Below are positions 1 to 8,067 of a stretch of 55,052 nucleotides of DNA, in pieces. This stretch comes from a virus. Both the position numbers and the translations under genes were made by a program. Location: positions 1 through 55,052 of IMG/VR virus record IMGVR_UViG_3300045993_000305. One strand, 5' to 3'. How positions within the stretch are numbered: the first letter of the stretch is position 1; each line of letters begins with the position of its first letter. The notes beneath the pieces are model-generated. The model made no database searches, was not told the DNA's origin, and saw nothing but the letters and a program-made list of their open reading frames with translations.

Positions 1-414
1 CCGGGCAAGGCGGCGACGTACGCTGAAAAGCTGAACTTCCTCAAGGGATTGTGCTTGGAGACTGGCATCAACACCGAGGAACGCAACCCGGGCGAGACGC
101 CCCAAGAGCCGGCGCCCGCGCCAGCGATCAGGGCGCCGAAAGAAAAGGCGGCTCCCGCGGCGGAGGCAGAACCAGCGGCTGAGGCGACTCCCGCGGCCGA
201 ACCGGAAGACACGTCGCTGGCGTCGAAGGGTGCCATCGCCATGTTGACTCGGGACATCGAGGAGAAGCATCTGATGCCGGCGGTGGTGACCATGCTCGCG
301 AAGAACAAGGCAACGCTGGAAACGCTGACGAGGACTCGCGCCAAAAAGCTGCGCGAGTGGGTGGCGCGGCAGCCGGCTTGGGCCGGGGAGCGCGAGCCGG
401 GTCAGGAGGGGTAG
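1..414 (+). CDS. C-terminal part of unknown phage protein (5' truncated by window edge)
   Basis: The frame is open from base 1, so these 137 residues are the tail of a longer protein. The visible part begins with a short charged stretch, then an Ala/Pro/Glu-rich linker (about residues 33-75), then a predicted helical tail rich in Lys, Arg and Leu that ends in Gly/Glu. A TTG at 49 could serve as a start, but nothing favours it over read-in from upstream. It lies just before a PD-(D/E)XK exonuclease gene, a place where phages often keep a single-strand annealing protein (RecT or ERF type). The tail is too unspecific to confirm that. Function unknown. Confidence 0.7.
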   Translation, partial: PGKAATYAEKLNFLKGLCLETGINTEERNPGETPQEPAPAPAIRAPKEKAAPAAEAEPAAEATPAAEPEDTSLASKGAIAMLTRDIEEKHLMPAVVTMLAKNKATLETLTRTRAKKLREWVARQPAWAGEREPGQEG

Positions 415-417
415 GAG

Positions 418-561
418 GTGAGCTCTTGGCTGGTCGCGCTGACTGGTCTGATCTATCTGGGGGTGTCCGTCGAGCAGTATTTGGTTGGACACCCCCACTT
501 GGGTCTGGTATATTTCGGGTACGCACTATCGAACGTCGGGCTCTACTACACGGTGAAATGA
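418..561 (+). CDS. Small membrane protein, 47 aa
   Basis: This short gene starts with GTG and has a strong AGGAGGGG ribosome site six bases upstream that lies within the end of the previous gene. The product begins MSSWLVALTGLIYLGV and is strongly hydrophobic, with two likely membrane segments (about residues 4-17 and 29-45) separated by a short polar EQYLVGHPH turn. It ends one base before the exonuclease start codon, so the two are probably co-translated. Short two-segment membrane proteins of this kind are common in phage early regions. No function can be assigned. Confidence 0.72.
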   Translation: MSSWLVALTGLIYLGVSVEQYLVGHPHLGLVYFGYALSNVGLYYTVK

Positions 562-562
562 C

Positions 563-1138
563 ATGAGCGACACACTGCACTTCGAGGCCGCCTCGCACAC
601 ATACAAGCTGCTGCCGAGAGGCATCGTCTTGCCGAGCGTCAGCTCAATCCTTCGCCCGATCGTCGACTTCTCTCGCGTGCCACCCAGCGCGCTGGAGTTT
701 GCGCGAGCTCGCGGGACCGCGGTTCACAAGGCGTGCGAGCTATTCGATCTCGGAACGCTGGACACTGAAGATCTGGATCCGCAGCTGGAGGGGTACGTCT
801 CAGGGTGGATGAAATTCATGCACGAGTTTAAGCCGGAGCTGACGCAGATAGAGACGCCCGGGTACCACAAGACCTACCTGTACGCGGGCACGCCAGACAG
901 GTGGGCGACGCACAAAGGAAAGCGCATCCTGATCGACATGAAGGCGACGCACTCGCTCAACCCGTCGGTGTCGGTGCAGCTCAGCGGGTACAGCATGATG
1001 GCAGACGCTCCGGCGGACGAGCTGTGGTCGGTTCGCCTGCTGAGCAACGGAGGATTCGAGCGCACCGTTCACGCGCACGAGAACGCGACGTTCATGGCGC
1101 TGTTGAACGTTTTCATGTGGAAGCGCAAAAACGCTTGA
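563..1138 (+). CDS. PD-(D/E)XK family exonuclease (RecB/Cas4-like)
   Basis: The 191-residue protein shows the core motifs of RecB/lambda-exonuclease-like nucleases. These are an early helix with His55 in GTAVHKACE, Asp112 in AGTPDRW, the metal-binding D125-M-K127 pair in LIDMKAT, and the trailing QLSGY motif (Gln139, Tyr143). Such enzymes degrade one strand of DNA ends with Mg2+ to feed phage recombination. The neighbours fit a recombination/replication module, with a coiled-coil recombination-linked protein and SSB downstream. The start ATG directly follows the small membrane gene. The length is typical for phage members. The exact substrate polarity cannot be read from sequence. Confidence 0.85.
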   Translation: MSDTLHFEAASHTYKLLPRGIVLPSVSSILRPIVDFSRVPPSALEFARARGTAVHKACELFDLGTLDTEDLDPQLEGYVSGWMKFMHEFKPELTQIETPGYHKTYLYAGTPDRWATHKGKRILIDMKATHSLNPSVSVQLSGYSMMADAPADELWSVRLLSNGGFERTVHAHENATFMALLNVFMWKRKNA

Positions 1139-1197
1139 CGCGTTCCAGAACGTCAGGCACAATGGGTTCTCTACTCACCCAGCCCAAAGGAGGGCCA

Positions 1198-1875
1198 ATG
1201 AACACCGTCGTCAAATACGATACCCCGAAACTCCCAGTCGCCGGGTACGCCACAGAGATGGCGTCGCGCATCATCATCGACGATCAGGACACATACGAGA
1301 TCGGGTCCATCGCCGCGAAGGCCGCGAAGGCCCGCCGCGATGAAATCGAGGCGATGCGGAAGACGATCGTCGACCCGATCAACGCCGCGAAGGATGCGGT
1401 GCAGAAGATCTTCACTCCGGTGATCGCGGACTACGACAACTCGATCAGCCTGATCAAGTCGAAGATGGTGACGTACGTCAACGAGCAGGCAGAGATCCAG
1501 CGCAAGACGCAGGCCGAGGCTGATCGTCTGGCGCGCGAAGCAGCAATCGCGGCCGAGAAGGCTGCCGCCAAGCTGGAGAAGAAGGGGAACATCGAGATGG
1601 CCGCCGCGGTGCGGGAAGTCGCCGCGATGGCGCCGGCTGCGGTGGTCGCGCCGATGGTCACGCAGGTGGGCGGAAACAGCGTCCGCAAGGTGTGGAAGGC
1701 GAAGATCTCCAACTGGGTCGAGCTCGTGCAATTCATCGCCGCCAACCCGGACTACCTCAACCTGATCTCGTTCAATCAGGGCGTGGCCGACAAGCTGATG
1801 GCCGCGACCGACGGCAAGCTGAAGATCGGCGGGCTCGAAGCGTATCAGGATTCCATCGTCGCCATTCGCAAATAG
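1198..1875 (+). CDS. Coiled-coil protein of the phage recombination module
   Basis: The gene starts at the ATG at 1198, which has an AAAGGAGG ribosome site just upstream. The longer open frame back to 901 is antisense-like and overlaps the exonuclease. The 225-residue product has a charged helical N-terminal half, a Lys/Glu/Ala coiled coil (about residues 85-145), and a C-terminal segment with VRKVWKAKI...LVQFIAANPDYL...LEAYQDSIVAIRK. That C-terminal arrangement (Trp after a basic patch, later a Gly-hydrophobic-Glu turn and an Arg-Lys end) recurs in phage proteins encoded beside RecT, ERF or exonuclease genes. A role supporting recombination or DNA binding is inferred; no catalytic motif is visible. 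Confidence 0.75.
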   Translation: MNTVVKYDTPKLPVAGYATEMASRIIIDDQDTYEIGSIAAKAAKARRDEIEAMRKTIVDPINAAKDAVQKIFTPVIADYDNSISLIKSKMVTYVNEQAEIQRKTQAEADRLAREAAIAAEKAAAKLEKKGNIEMAAAVREVAAMAPAAVVAPMVTQVGGNSVRKVWKAKISNWVELVQFIAANPDYLNLISFNQGVADKLMAATDGKLKIGGLEAYQDSIVAIRK

Positions 1876-1883
1876 GAGGCTCC

Positions 1884-2258
1884 ATGTTCGCGCGTCAAGC
1901 AGCAAAGGCAAAGGCCGCCGCGGAACCCTTCAAGGGGTTCTCCGGCTCAGCGGAGCGGATCGCCCTGCTCGGACTGATGATCCCGCAGGTGTCGTGGCGC
2001 GTGCGTCGCAAGATGAACGAAGAGCACGCGCTGCGAGATCTGATCGAGCGCAATGATGCAGAGATGCAGGCTCTGGGCGTTCCACCATTGAGTGCTCCGG
2101 CAGCGGTGGAGGGGTTAGCCCCTCTGCCGCAGATCGCAGTCGTCAAGGAGCACCGTCAGTGGCGCGAGCGCAACAGGCGCATCAAGCAGCGCGCTCGCTT
2201 CATCCACAAGGCGCTCATCACAGCAATCAATTCTGAGCAGAACATTTTCGATATGTAA
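1884..2258 (+). CDS. Hypothetical basic helical protein, 124 aa
   Basis: The start is the ATG at 1884, preceded by AGGAGG and eight bases after the stop of the previous gene; the frame extends further upstream but overlaps it. The product is basic and mostly helical, with MFARQAAKAKAAAEP at the N-terminus and an Arg-rich patch (WRERNRRIKQRARF) near residue 95. It sits in the same run as the exonuclease and SSB genes, so a nucleic-acid-related role is possible. No family is recognised. Confidence 0.65.
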   Translation: MFARQAAKAKAAAEPFKGFSGSAERIALLGLMIPQVSWRVRRKMNEEHALRDLIERNDAEMQALGVPPLSAPAAVEGLAPLPQIAVVKEHRQWRERNRRIKQRARFIHKALITAINSEQNIFDM

Positions 2259-2259
2259 G

Positions 2260-2268
2260 TGCTATAAT
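2260..2268 (+). promoter_or_regulatory. Extended -10 promoter upstream of ssb
   Basis: The sequence TGCTATAAT is a perfect extended -10 element 26 bases before the ssb GTG start. No good -35 hexamer lies 16-18 bases upstream, which is normal for extended -10 promoters. The 12-mer AAGTGCTATAAT (2257-2268) recurs exactly on the minus strand at 41756-41767. GTGC (2259-2262) and GCAC (2270-2273) flank the -10 as a short inverted repeat, which could be an operator. The promoter would let SSB be made separately from the upstream exonuclease genes. Confidence 0.65.
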
Positions 2269-2294
2269 CGCACCACCAACCAGAGGAGACGAAC

Positions 2295-2732
2295 GTGGCA
2301 TCAGTCAACAAAGTGATCTTGATCGGAAACGCTGGGCGCGACCCGGAGATGAAGTATCTCCAGAACGGGGACGCCATCTGCAACGTCACGATCGCCACCA
2401 GCGAGACGTGGAAGGACAAGACGACGGGCGAGAAAGTCGAGAAGACGGAGTGGCACCGTCTGGTGTTCTTCAAGCGGCTCGCCGAAATCGCCGGTGAGTA
2501 CATCGCCAAAGGCAAGCCGATCTACGTCGAGGGACGTTTGCAGACGCGCAAGTACGAGAAGGAAGGCGTCACGCACTACTCGACCGAGATCGTGTGCGAC
2601 AAGCTGCAACTGCTCGGCGGCAAGCCGGCCGGAGACGAAGAGGAGCGCCCGGCAGCTCGACCGGCGGCGAAGCCCGCGGCGAAGGAAAAGGAAGTCGATC
2701 AGGCGGACTTCGATGACGACATCCCGTTCTAA
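2295..2732 (+). CDS. ssb: Single-stranded DNA-binding protein
   Basis: This 145-residue protein is a clear bacterial-type SSB. It has an N-terminal OB-fold starting MASVNKVILIGNAGRDPE, the conserved WHRLVFF strand, and the YVEGRLQTRKYEK segment. A disordered Ala/Pro/Lys linker follows (about residues 113-134), then the acidic tip DDDIPF that recruits partner proteins. It coats single-stranded DNA during phage replication and recombination. The start is GTG. An extended -10 promoter lies upstream, and the next gene overlaps its last codons by 20 bases, suggesting translational coupling. Confidence 0.96.
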   Translation: MASVNKVILIGNAGRDPEMKYLQNGDAICNVTIATSETWKDKTTGEKVEKTEWHRLVFFKRLAEIAGEYIAKGKPIYVEGRLQTRKYEKEGVTHYSTEIVCDKLQLLGGKPAGDEEERPAARPAAKPAAKEKEVDQADFDDDIPF

Positions 2733-2946
2733 TCTGTGGGTGCAGCGTCTCAGTCGCATCCTAGAAGCCGCCGTCGGGCCAGCCCCGGCTGCGGCGACAA
2801 CGTGCCGGTCATGCGGCAGGCTGCTTACCAGCCGCTCCAGCATAGCGGCGGGCATGGGAGCGTGCTGCGCGAAGAAGCAAGCGCGAGTCGACGCCTACAC
2901 GTTCGACTTATTTGAGGGCGGACACGTTGGATCGGAGGGAGCGTGA
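2713..2946 (+). CDS. Small zinc-ribbon protein (DUF6011-like)
   Basis: The 77-residue product starts at an ATG inside the end of ssb. Residues 31-55 hold a CRSCGRLL...AGMGACCAKK pattern (Cys31, Cys34, then Cys51 or Cys52), which matches the DUF6011 type of small phage zinc-binding proteins. These usually have CxxCGRxL followed by GxGxxC. The rest is a short helical N-terminus and an aromatic tail. It is tightly packed with its neighbours: its stop overlaps the next start as GTGA. Role unknown; nucleic-acid or protein binding is likely for a zinc ribbon. Confidence 0.7.
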   Translation: MTTSRSNLWVQRLSRILEAAVGPAPAAATTCRSCGRLLTSRSSIAAGMGACCAKKQARVDAYTFDLFEGGHVGSEGA

Positions 2947-3152
2947 GCGAGGGGAAACTGTACGGCATCCATGCGGCGCGGCACGCGTACGAGGAGGTGA
3001 GTGCGTTCCGCAACGTGGTGGACACGATGGTGAAGTGGATTAGCGAGAGCTCGATGAGTGAGTCGGCGCTTCGCACCGCGGCGTTCATGGCCGCCGATAT
3101 CGTGCGCTCTTCCAAGCAAGCGAAAAAGGGAGCGAGCCATGCGCCCCGCTAA
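2943..3152 (+). CDS. Hypothetical helical protein, 69 aa
   Basis: GTG start overlapping the previous stop by four bases, a common sign of coupled translation. The product is helical and begins MSEGKLYGIHAARHAYEEV. It carries a Ser-rich middle (SESSMSESALR) and a basic C-terminus. No motif or family is recognised. Its position in the early module suggests an accessory host- or DNA-interacting role, but this is only context. Confidence 0.6.
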   Translation: MSEGKLYGIHAARHAYEEVSAFRNVVDTMVKWISESSMSESALRTAAFMAADIVRSSKQAKKGASHAPR

Positions 3153-3291
3153 GACGTACCATCGTCATCTTTGCGGGTTCCTCACTCGATCGTGGACCGT
3201 GATTCCGGGGTACTACGTCGACTTCACGTCCAAGCGCCTGTATGTCCACCTCGGTCACTGGCAATGGTGCCTGTACTACAGCGGACGGTAA
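3139..3291 (+). CDS. Hypothetical small aromatic-rich protein, 50 aa
   Basis: ATG at 3139 overlaps the end of the previous gene, with GGGAGCGAG as a possible ribosome site. The product is rich in Trp, Tyr and His (VIPGYYVDFTSKRLYVHLGHWQW) and looks like a compact beta-strand peptide. Gene order and overlap support it; no family is known. It is the last credible gene before the converging late block. Confidence 0.5.
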   Translation: MRPAKTYHRHLCGFLTRSWTVIPGYYVDFTSKRLYVHLGHWQWCLYYSGR

Positions 3292-3357
3292 GGGAGAGCT
3301 GGATCGGATGGGTCTTGGCGTTCGCCGCCGGCTGCTCCGCTCTGGTGACGTACGCTC

Positions 3358-6300
3358 TCACGGTCGACGGGCTTCTTTGACCAGCTCGTTGAGGTCGCGC
3401 ATCGCGTCAGTGATCTCGGCCTCGATCGCCTTCACCTCTGACGGCGGAGCACCGTCCTTCACCAGCTGGCGGCGCTCCTTCCTCAGCTTAGACACCTCCC
3501 GCTCCGCCTGCGCCCCCTCCTTCACCAGCTCGGCAACCGGGTTGTCCTGATAGTATCCCTCGACGTCTCCGTCGTTCGCCTCGCGCCCCTTGAGCTCGCG
3601 CTCGTGCTTGTTGATCTCGATCACGTTTCGGTAGAAGGCGGCTCCCTCTTTCGTCTGACCATCAGCGTTGCCGTAGAATCTCCCGACCAACGGGATCTTG
3701 TGCGCCGGCAGCTCCTCTCCGGTTCCGGCTGCACTGATCGTCGCGCCCACCTTCGCTACCTCTCTCGCCACGCCGCCGCCGATCTGGCCGGCAACGTAGT
3801 CGATCGCGTCTGGCGTTGGGCTCAGGCGTCCCGGGGTGAACTCGGTGCCGCCGCTCATTACGTTGATCGCCTCTGACATCCAGCGCGCCCACGGTGATGC
3901 TTTTTCGCTGGCCCGCTCGTGCCCCGGACTGGGATTCAGCGGGTTCATGTCTGGCCGCGCAATCTGCTTCCCGGTCCAGTCCTTGTTCTCCAGCAGCGCG
4001 ACCGCGGGATCGAACAGGGTGGGCGCGACGACCTGCGCCGGCGACGATCCTCCGCCTACCGGGCTGAACGTGTCGAACATCAGGCCGAGCAGGTTGAGCG
4101 TCTTGCTGGTCGCGTCCTTGCCTCCGGTCAGCGCGAGCTCGGCGCCGACGCGCCCGACGTTGGGCAGGAAGTTGAGGCCCAGCGGCATGGGGATCGTGAC
4201 GTATTTCTTGCCACCGATGGGGATGATGAACGAACGCTCTCGGACGAACTCCGGCGGCTCGTCGTCGTCGAACCCGGCCGCGGCCAGAGCAAACGCTTGA
4301 AGGACGCCAGCCAGCACGCCCCCGGCTACGATGACCGCGCCCTTCGGACCCCGGATCGTTTCGTACAAGCGGGCCGTGCCCTGCGCCGACGCATTGAAGA
4401 ACGCATAGAGCGATCCGATCTGGCTCGACACGTTGCCCTTGCGGTTGAAGTTGACGGTGAGGTTCTTCGCGATGCTCGCGGCTTTGTTGACCGAGACTCC
4501 GTTGTCGCGCGCCACCTTGTAGGCGGACAGGCGGGTGGCGTTTTCCATCGCCGTGTTGTAGTCACTCAGCCACCCCCCTGCCCACTTGATGAACTCTCGC
4601 GGGACCGCGCGCACCTTGCCCCTGCCGGCGTGCTTGATCTCCCTCTCGATCGCTTTGGTGCGATCCTCCGGGGTGACGAACATATCGCGGTACCCGGTGG
4701 CGCCGCCGGCGTTCTGGAACTCCTCGTACGTTTGCGCCCACCCAGATCGAGCGGGGCGCCCCTTGCGGTCTGAGCGCAGATCTCGAAGCGTACCCACCAG
4801 CGCCGGAAGTATTCCGCGCAGCACGGCCAGCTGCTTGCCGGCGATGGCCGTAGTCGTCAGGTTGAAGAACAGCTGCTGGGTGTCGCGAACGATGTTCACC
4901 ACGCCAAAGATCGGGTTGTACTGGGTGTTGATGGCGGCGAAGTAGCGCGTCACTTTCGCCGCGGCGCCGATGACGACGCCGAGCTCCGGCGCCGTGAGGT
5001 TCTTCATCGACGACGCCATGCGTACGGCCCGGGCGTTGTGCTTGTTGAAGACGACCGCGTGCTCCACGACTCCGCCCTTGCCGTCCGGCATGCGGGCCAC
5101 GACGACGTTGTCGCGCGACTTCCACATGGGGTCGATCGTCGAGATGACGATCCCGCTCGGGCCGACGTACTTGATCATCTCCGGGTTGTCAACCGACCAA
5201 AAGCTGGGGTTGTGGTTTGAGAGTGCGAGGTTGACGAGCGCCGTAGCGACTCTGTTCTTCCCGCCGCGCGTGATCGTCTTCTCGCGTGCGATGGCGAGAT
5301 TTGCGACGATGTTCTCGACCGGCTTGGTGGATCCTGTTGCGCGCTTCGATGCCGACCCCTTGACGGTGTACCCCTGCCCTGTCCCGCTCAGCGAGTCAGA
5401 GTCGACGTCCTCGCGATGCAGCGGGACGTAGTTTTTGTAGGCTCCGTTCCATGCGTCGATCGTCTTCTGGGATTCCAGCCCCTCGCTGACGAGCATCTGG
5501 TTGGTTCGCGCGATGATGGCGTCGACTCGGCGCGCGAGCGCGACGTATGCGGCGCGCTTGGCGGACGGCAGGCCGGCGAGGTAGGCGCGGGCGTCAGCGG
5601 TCTTGATTCCAGATCCTGCGTCTGGCATCTGCGGGTTGATCTTCGCGATCTGGATGTTGCGCTCTTCGGCGTGCCGGTTGTGCAGGTACGTCTCCAAGTC
5701 GTCGAGCGAAACCTTTCGCAGCGCCAAGTCTTGGATCAGCGGCTTCAGCTCGCGTTGCATGAAGTCGTCGGACAGCTTCCCGGCGCGGCCGTGATACAGC
5801 TCTTCTTGCAGGTAGGCGTTCTGCGCTTCGGGCAGAGCCACGCCGCGCGACGATTCGATGGCAGCGATGATCTTCTTGGTGTCGAGGTGCTTGTCTTGCA
5901 GGTTGAAAACGACCGCCTCCCACTTCGGGCTCGTGATGTCCGGGGCCACCCATGTGTTCCACGCGCCGTTGGGAGACGGAACCCGGTGCTTGCTGAAGTT
6001 CGGCTCGCGCGGGCTGAACTCTCCGTTGTTGCCGGTGGCCGACTTCACTTGCCGAGGATCGAAGATGATGTACGAATCCGCGGCAGCAGGGTAGCGCCGC
6101 TTGAACGCCTTGTCGGTGTACTCGTTCACGGCCGAGAACCCGTCGTCTTCTCTGAGGTCGACGCCCTCTCTGCGGTTGAGGTATACGATGCCGTCGTACC
6201 CGGCGCCCTTGATGGCGGCCTTGATTCCATCTTGGTTGTGGGCGTTCACCAGCTCGTCCCATCGAGAGTCTTCGACGATGCCCAGATCGATGAGCTGGCT

Positions 6301-6873
6301 CACCACAGTTTCGTTGTCGAAGTTGCCTTCGTCGTTCAGGCGCAGAGGATTTTCCAGCTTGACGTACACCGGCATCACTCTGCTGCGTTGTACTCCAGAC
6401 TGCGTCATTGCGCTCTGTATTCCCATCGCCAAGTTTTCAGCGTTGGACCCGGGGACGAATTGGGCCGCCTGCGCCTGCGTTCCAAAGTGCGAACCCATCT
6501 CCCCTTTGTAGGTGTTGAACACGTCGAAGTCATCGTACGCTCGGGTGCCGTGATACAGGACCAGCGGCACGCCGCCCGGCGCACCGTTCATCGTCGTCAC
6601 GCTGTCACCGAACCACGTCTGGAACGCTTGCGTCTCTTCCTGCGCCTTGTTCTTCGACACCCTCGGCGTCGGCTTGGGCTGCGCTTTCCCGACTTGATCC
6701 ATCACGTCTTCGCGCTTCTGGATCAGAGAATCGAGCCGATCCTTCACGGCGGTGACGGCGGCGTCCTGCGCCGGATAGCCGTCCGACCGCAACGACGCCG
6801 CGGCCTCGCGGATCTCCTTCTGATCCGCTTCGCCGATTCCGTTCCGCTTCATGCAGTGCGCCAGACTTCCCAT
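3358..6873 (-). CDS. Large polyvalent virion protein with ADP-ribosyltransferase-like domain, 1171 aa
   Basis: This is the last gene of the leftward block. Residues about 83-290 resemble the ADP-ribosyltransferase domain found in phage polyvalent proteins. The segment begins FQTWFGDS, carries LYHGT (His108) and GSHFGT (127-132), and closes with YIIFDPRQVKSATGNNGEF. Roughly residues 645-930 match the large polyvalent-protein-associated region seen in ejected podovirus proteins: NLTVNFNRKGN, ASAQGTARLYE, a hydrophobic VIVAGGVLAGVLQAFALAAAG stretch and an IIPIGGKKYVTIPMP strand pair. The C-terminus is a charged coiled coil. Such proteins are usually packed in the virion and injected with DNA; the enzymatic domain may modify host targets. 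Activity and target are inferred. Confidence 0.82.
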   Translation of the reverse strand: MGSLAHCMKRNGIGEADQKEIREAAASLRSDGYPAQDAAVTAVKDRLDSLIQKREDVMDQVGKAQPKPTPRVSKNKAQEETQAFQTWFGDSVTTMNGAPGGVPLVLYHGTRAYDDFDVFNTYKGEMGSHFGTQAQAAQFVPGSNAENLAMGIQSAMTQSGVQRSRVMPVYVKLENPLRLNDEGNFDNETVVSQLIDLGIVEDSRWDELVNAHNQDGIKAAIKGAGYDGIVYLNRREGVDLREDDGFSAVNEYTDKAFKRRYPAAADSYIIFDPRQVKSATGNNGEFSPREPNFSKHRVPSPNGAWNTWVAPDITSPKWEAVVFNLQDKHLDTKKIIAAIESSRGVALPEAQNAYLQEELYHGRAGKLSDDFMQRELKPLIQDLALRKVSLDDLETYLHNRHAEERNIQIAKINPQMPDAGSGIKTADARAYLAGLPSAKRAAYVALARRVDAIIARTNQMLVSEGLESQKTIDAWNGAYKNYVPLHREDVDSDSLSGTGQGYTVKGSASKRATGSTKPVENIVANLAIAREKTITRGGKNRVATALVNLALSNHNPSFWSVDNPEMIKYVGPSGIVISTIDPMWKSRDNVVVARMPDGKGGVVEHAVVFNKHNARAVRMASSMKNLTAPELGVVIGAAAKVTRYFAAINTQYNPIFGVVNIVRDTQQLFFNLTTTAIAGKQLAVLRGILPALVGTLRDLRSDRKGRPARSGWAQTYEEFQNAGGATGYRDMFVTPEDRTKAIEREIKHAGRGKVRAVPREFIKWAGGWLSDYNTAMENATRLSAYKVARDNGVSVNKAASIAKNLTVNFNRKGNVSSQIGSLYAFFNASAQGTARLYETIRGPKGAVIVAGGVLAGVLQAFALAAAGFDDDEPPEFVRERSFIIPIGGKKYVTIPMPLGLNFLPNVGRVGAELALTGGKDATSKTLNLLGLMFDTFSPVGGGSSPAQVVAPTLFDPAVALLENKDWTGKQIARPDMNPLNPSPGHERASEKASPWARWMSEAINVMSGGTEFTPGRLSPTPDAIDYVAGQIGGGVAREVAKVGATISAAGTGEELPAHKIPLVGRFYGNADGQTKEGAAFYRNVIEINKHERELKGREANDGDVEGYYQDNPVAELVKEGAQAEREVSKLRKERRQLVKDGAPPSEVKAIEAEITDAMRDLNELVKEARRP

Positions 6874-6881
6874 GTGTTTTC

Positions 6882-7295
6882 CTATGCCGCGAGCCGCAGC
6901 TCGTCAAAGATTTGAACGATGTCCAGCAGGTCTTGGGCGTCGCTGTTGTCGCGCGACGGGGGAGCGCGCCGATCTGTCATGCGCCGCGACAGATCCTCGC
7001 CGCGCCAGACGTGGACGTTGGTGCGTTGCCCGACCGATCCGTAGGTTCCCGGCGCCGGCGTGGGTTGGGTAACCTCGATCGGGGGAGCCGAATCGACGAA
7101 GGTGATTGATCCGGTCGCGCCGATCGTAATTGTCGCCGCGCCCACCATCGAGCCGTCCACCAAAGGCACAGACAGCGTGCCTACGGAAGACAGCAGGATG
7201 GTCGCAGAGCCCCGGATGAACCCGGGAGCCAGTGGGGTAGCTACGCCTTCCCAGTTCCCGTCCCAGACCCCGTCCCAGACCCCGCGCCAGACCAT
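6882..7295 (-). CDS. Structural-like protein with N-terminal Trp repeats, 137 aa
   Basis: The start ATG lies two bases before the stop of the upstream gene. The N-terminus is unusual: MVWRGVWDGVWDGNWEG, a tryptophan repeat encoded by near-identical 12-base units (GTCTGGGACGGG type). A beta-rich, Gly/Thr/Ile segment follows (SATILLSSVG, AATITIGATGSITF), resembling the repeats in the next protein upstream. The C-terminal 60 residues are Pro-rich and then charged. Probably a small virion surface or appendage protein; no family is recognised. Confidence 0.65.
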   Translation of the reverse strand: MVWRGVWDGVWDGNWEGVATPLAPGFIRGSATILLSSVGTLSVPLVDGSMVGAATITIGATGSITFVDSAPPIEVTQPTPAPGTYGSVGQRTNVHVWRGEDLSRRMTDRRAPPSRDNSDAQDLLDIVQIFDELRLAA

Positions 7296-7296
7296 G

Positions 7297-8067
7297 CTAC
7301 GCGCCGTCGCGAGTGGTGATCGTCCTCGTTCCAGCGGCGACGGTACCCGCGATGCGGGTCTTGCTGCCGTCCAGCGAGTAGAACTCTGGGTTCGTTTCCA
7401 GCGTCAGCGCGTTGCCCGCGGCGTGCGCGGCGAGCAGGCGCAGGATCTCTTCGGCGGTGAAGCCCGCTTCGATGATCTTGGCCCAGACAGAATTGGTGAT
7501 CCCGGTAACCGTCAGCCCCTGCTCTACGGTGGTGCCGACCATATGGCCAACGGCGTACGGGGTGAGCGAGCCGGTGACGGTGATGCCCGCGGCTCCGACC
7601 AGCCATCCGAGCGCGCCCATCGTTCCCGCTCCGTTGATGGTGATGGTGGCCGTGCCCTGCGCGCCGATCGCGGCGAACATATCGCCGGTCGCCGTCAGAG
7701 AGATGACCGCCGATCCGACCGCGCCAGCGATCAGGCCGCCGACGCCGATTGAATCCAGCGTAATGACGGAGGCGCCGATCAGGTTGACGCCCTCGGCTCC
7801 CACGCCGGCCGCGGACAGCGTGACGTATGCTTCGTCGCGCGAAGACATGGCTCCGCCGATCTGCGGCTGCAACCACGCAGCCGGGTGGCGGTACCCGTTG
7901 GGGAACCCGCTCTTCTCGGTGGCGTATTGAACGCTGTGCTCGCCGGAGCGGAAGTTGCGGTGCGCCCCGGTCTTGTCGAAGTTGCCCGGCAGCGTTGCCG
8001 CTCCGACCGCGCCGAAATATCGGTTCAGGCCGGAGATGACGTGCGCGCCGTTACGGATCAGCGACAC
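7297..8067 (-). CDS. Beta-repeat structural protein, 256 aa
   Basis: After an N-terminal segment (MSLIRNGAHVISGLNRYFG), residues about 80-180 hold repeating short strands with the pattern Gly-Ala-Ala-x-Ile-Thr-(Ile/Leu/Val)-x-Gly: SAVISLTATG, ATITINGAG, GITVTGSL, LTVTGI. The C-terminal part contains AEEILRLLAAHAAGNALTLE and a GSKTRIAGTV...RTITTRDGA ending, which is seen at the end of phage structural proteins that carry a variable repeat array. Probably a virion decoration or appendage protein; inferred from composition and position. Confidence 0.65.
   Translation of the reverse strand: MSLIRNGAHVISGLNRYFGAVGAATLPGNFDKTGAHRNFRSGEHSVQYATEKSGFPNGYRHPAAWLQPQIGGAMSSRDEAYVTLSAAGVGAEGVNLIGASVITLDSIGVGGLIAGAVGSAVISLTATGDMFAAIGAQGTATITINGAGTMGALGWLVGAAGITVTGSLTPYAVGHMVGTTVEQGLTVTGITNSVWAKIIEAGFTAEEILRLLAAHAAGNALTLETNPEFYSLDGSKTRIAGTVAAGTRTITTRDGA

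Noticed and set aside
901-1197. Upstream extension of the coiled-coil gene back to 901
   Set aside because: It overlaps the exonuclease in another frame, is Arg/Gly/Ala-rich, and the ATG at 1198 has an ideal ribosome site.
3285-3380. Hydrophobic tail-end frame (WIGWVLAFAAGCSALVTYAL) before the converging late gene
   Set aside because: It looks membrane-like and has AAGGGAG upstream, but no ATG, GTG or TTG lies at usable spacing, so no gene is called.
5416-6915. 499-codon open frame antisense to the 1171-residue virion gene
   Set aside because: Composition is skewed to Arg, Val and Leu with no motif. The opposite strand carries a recognisable ART-like domain.
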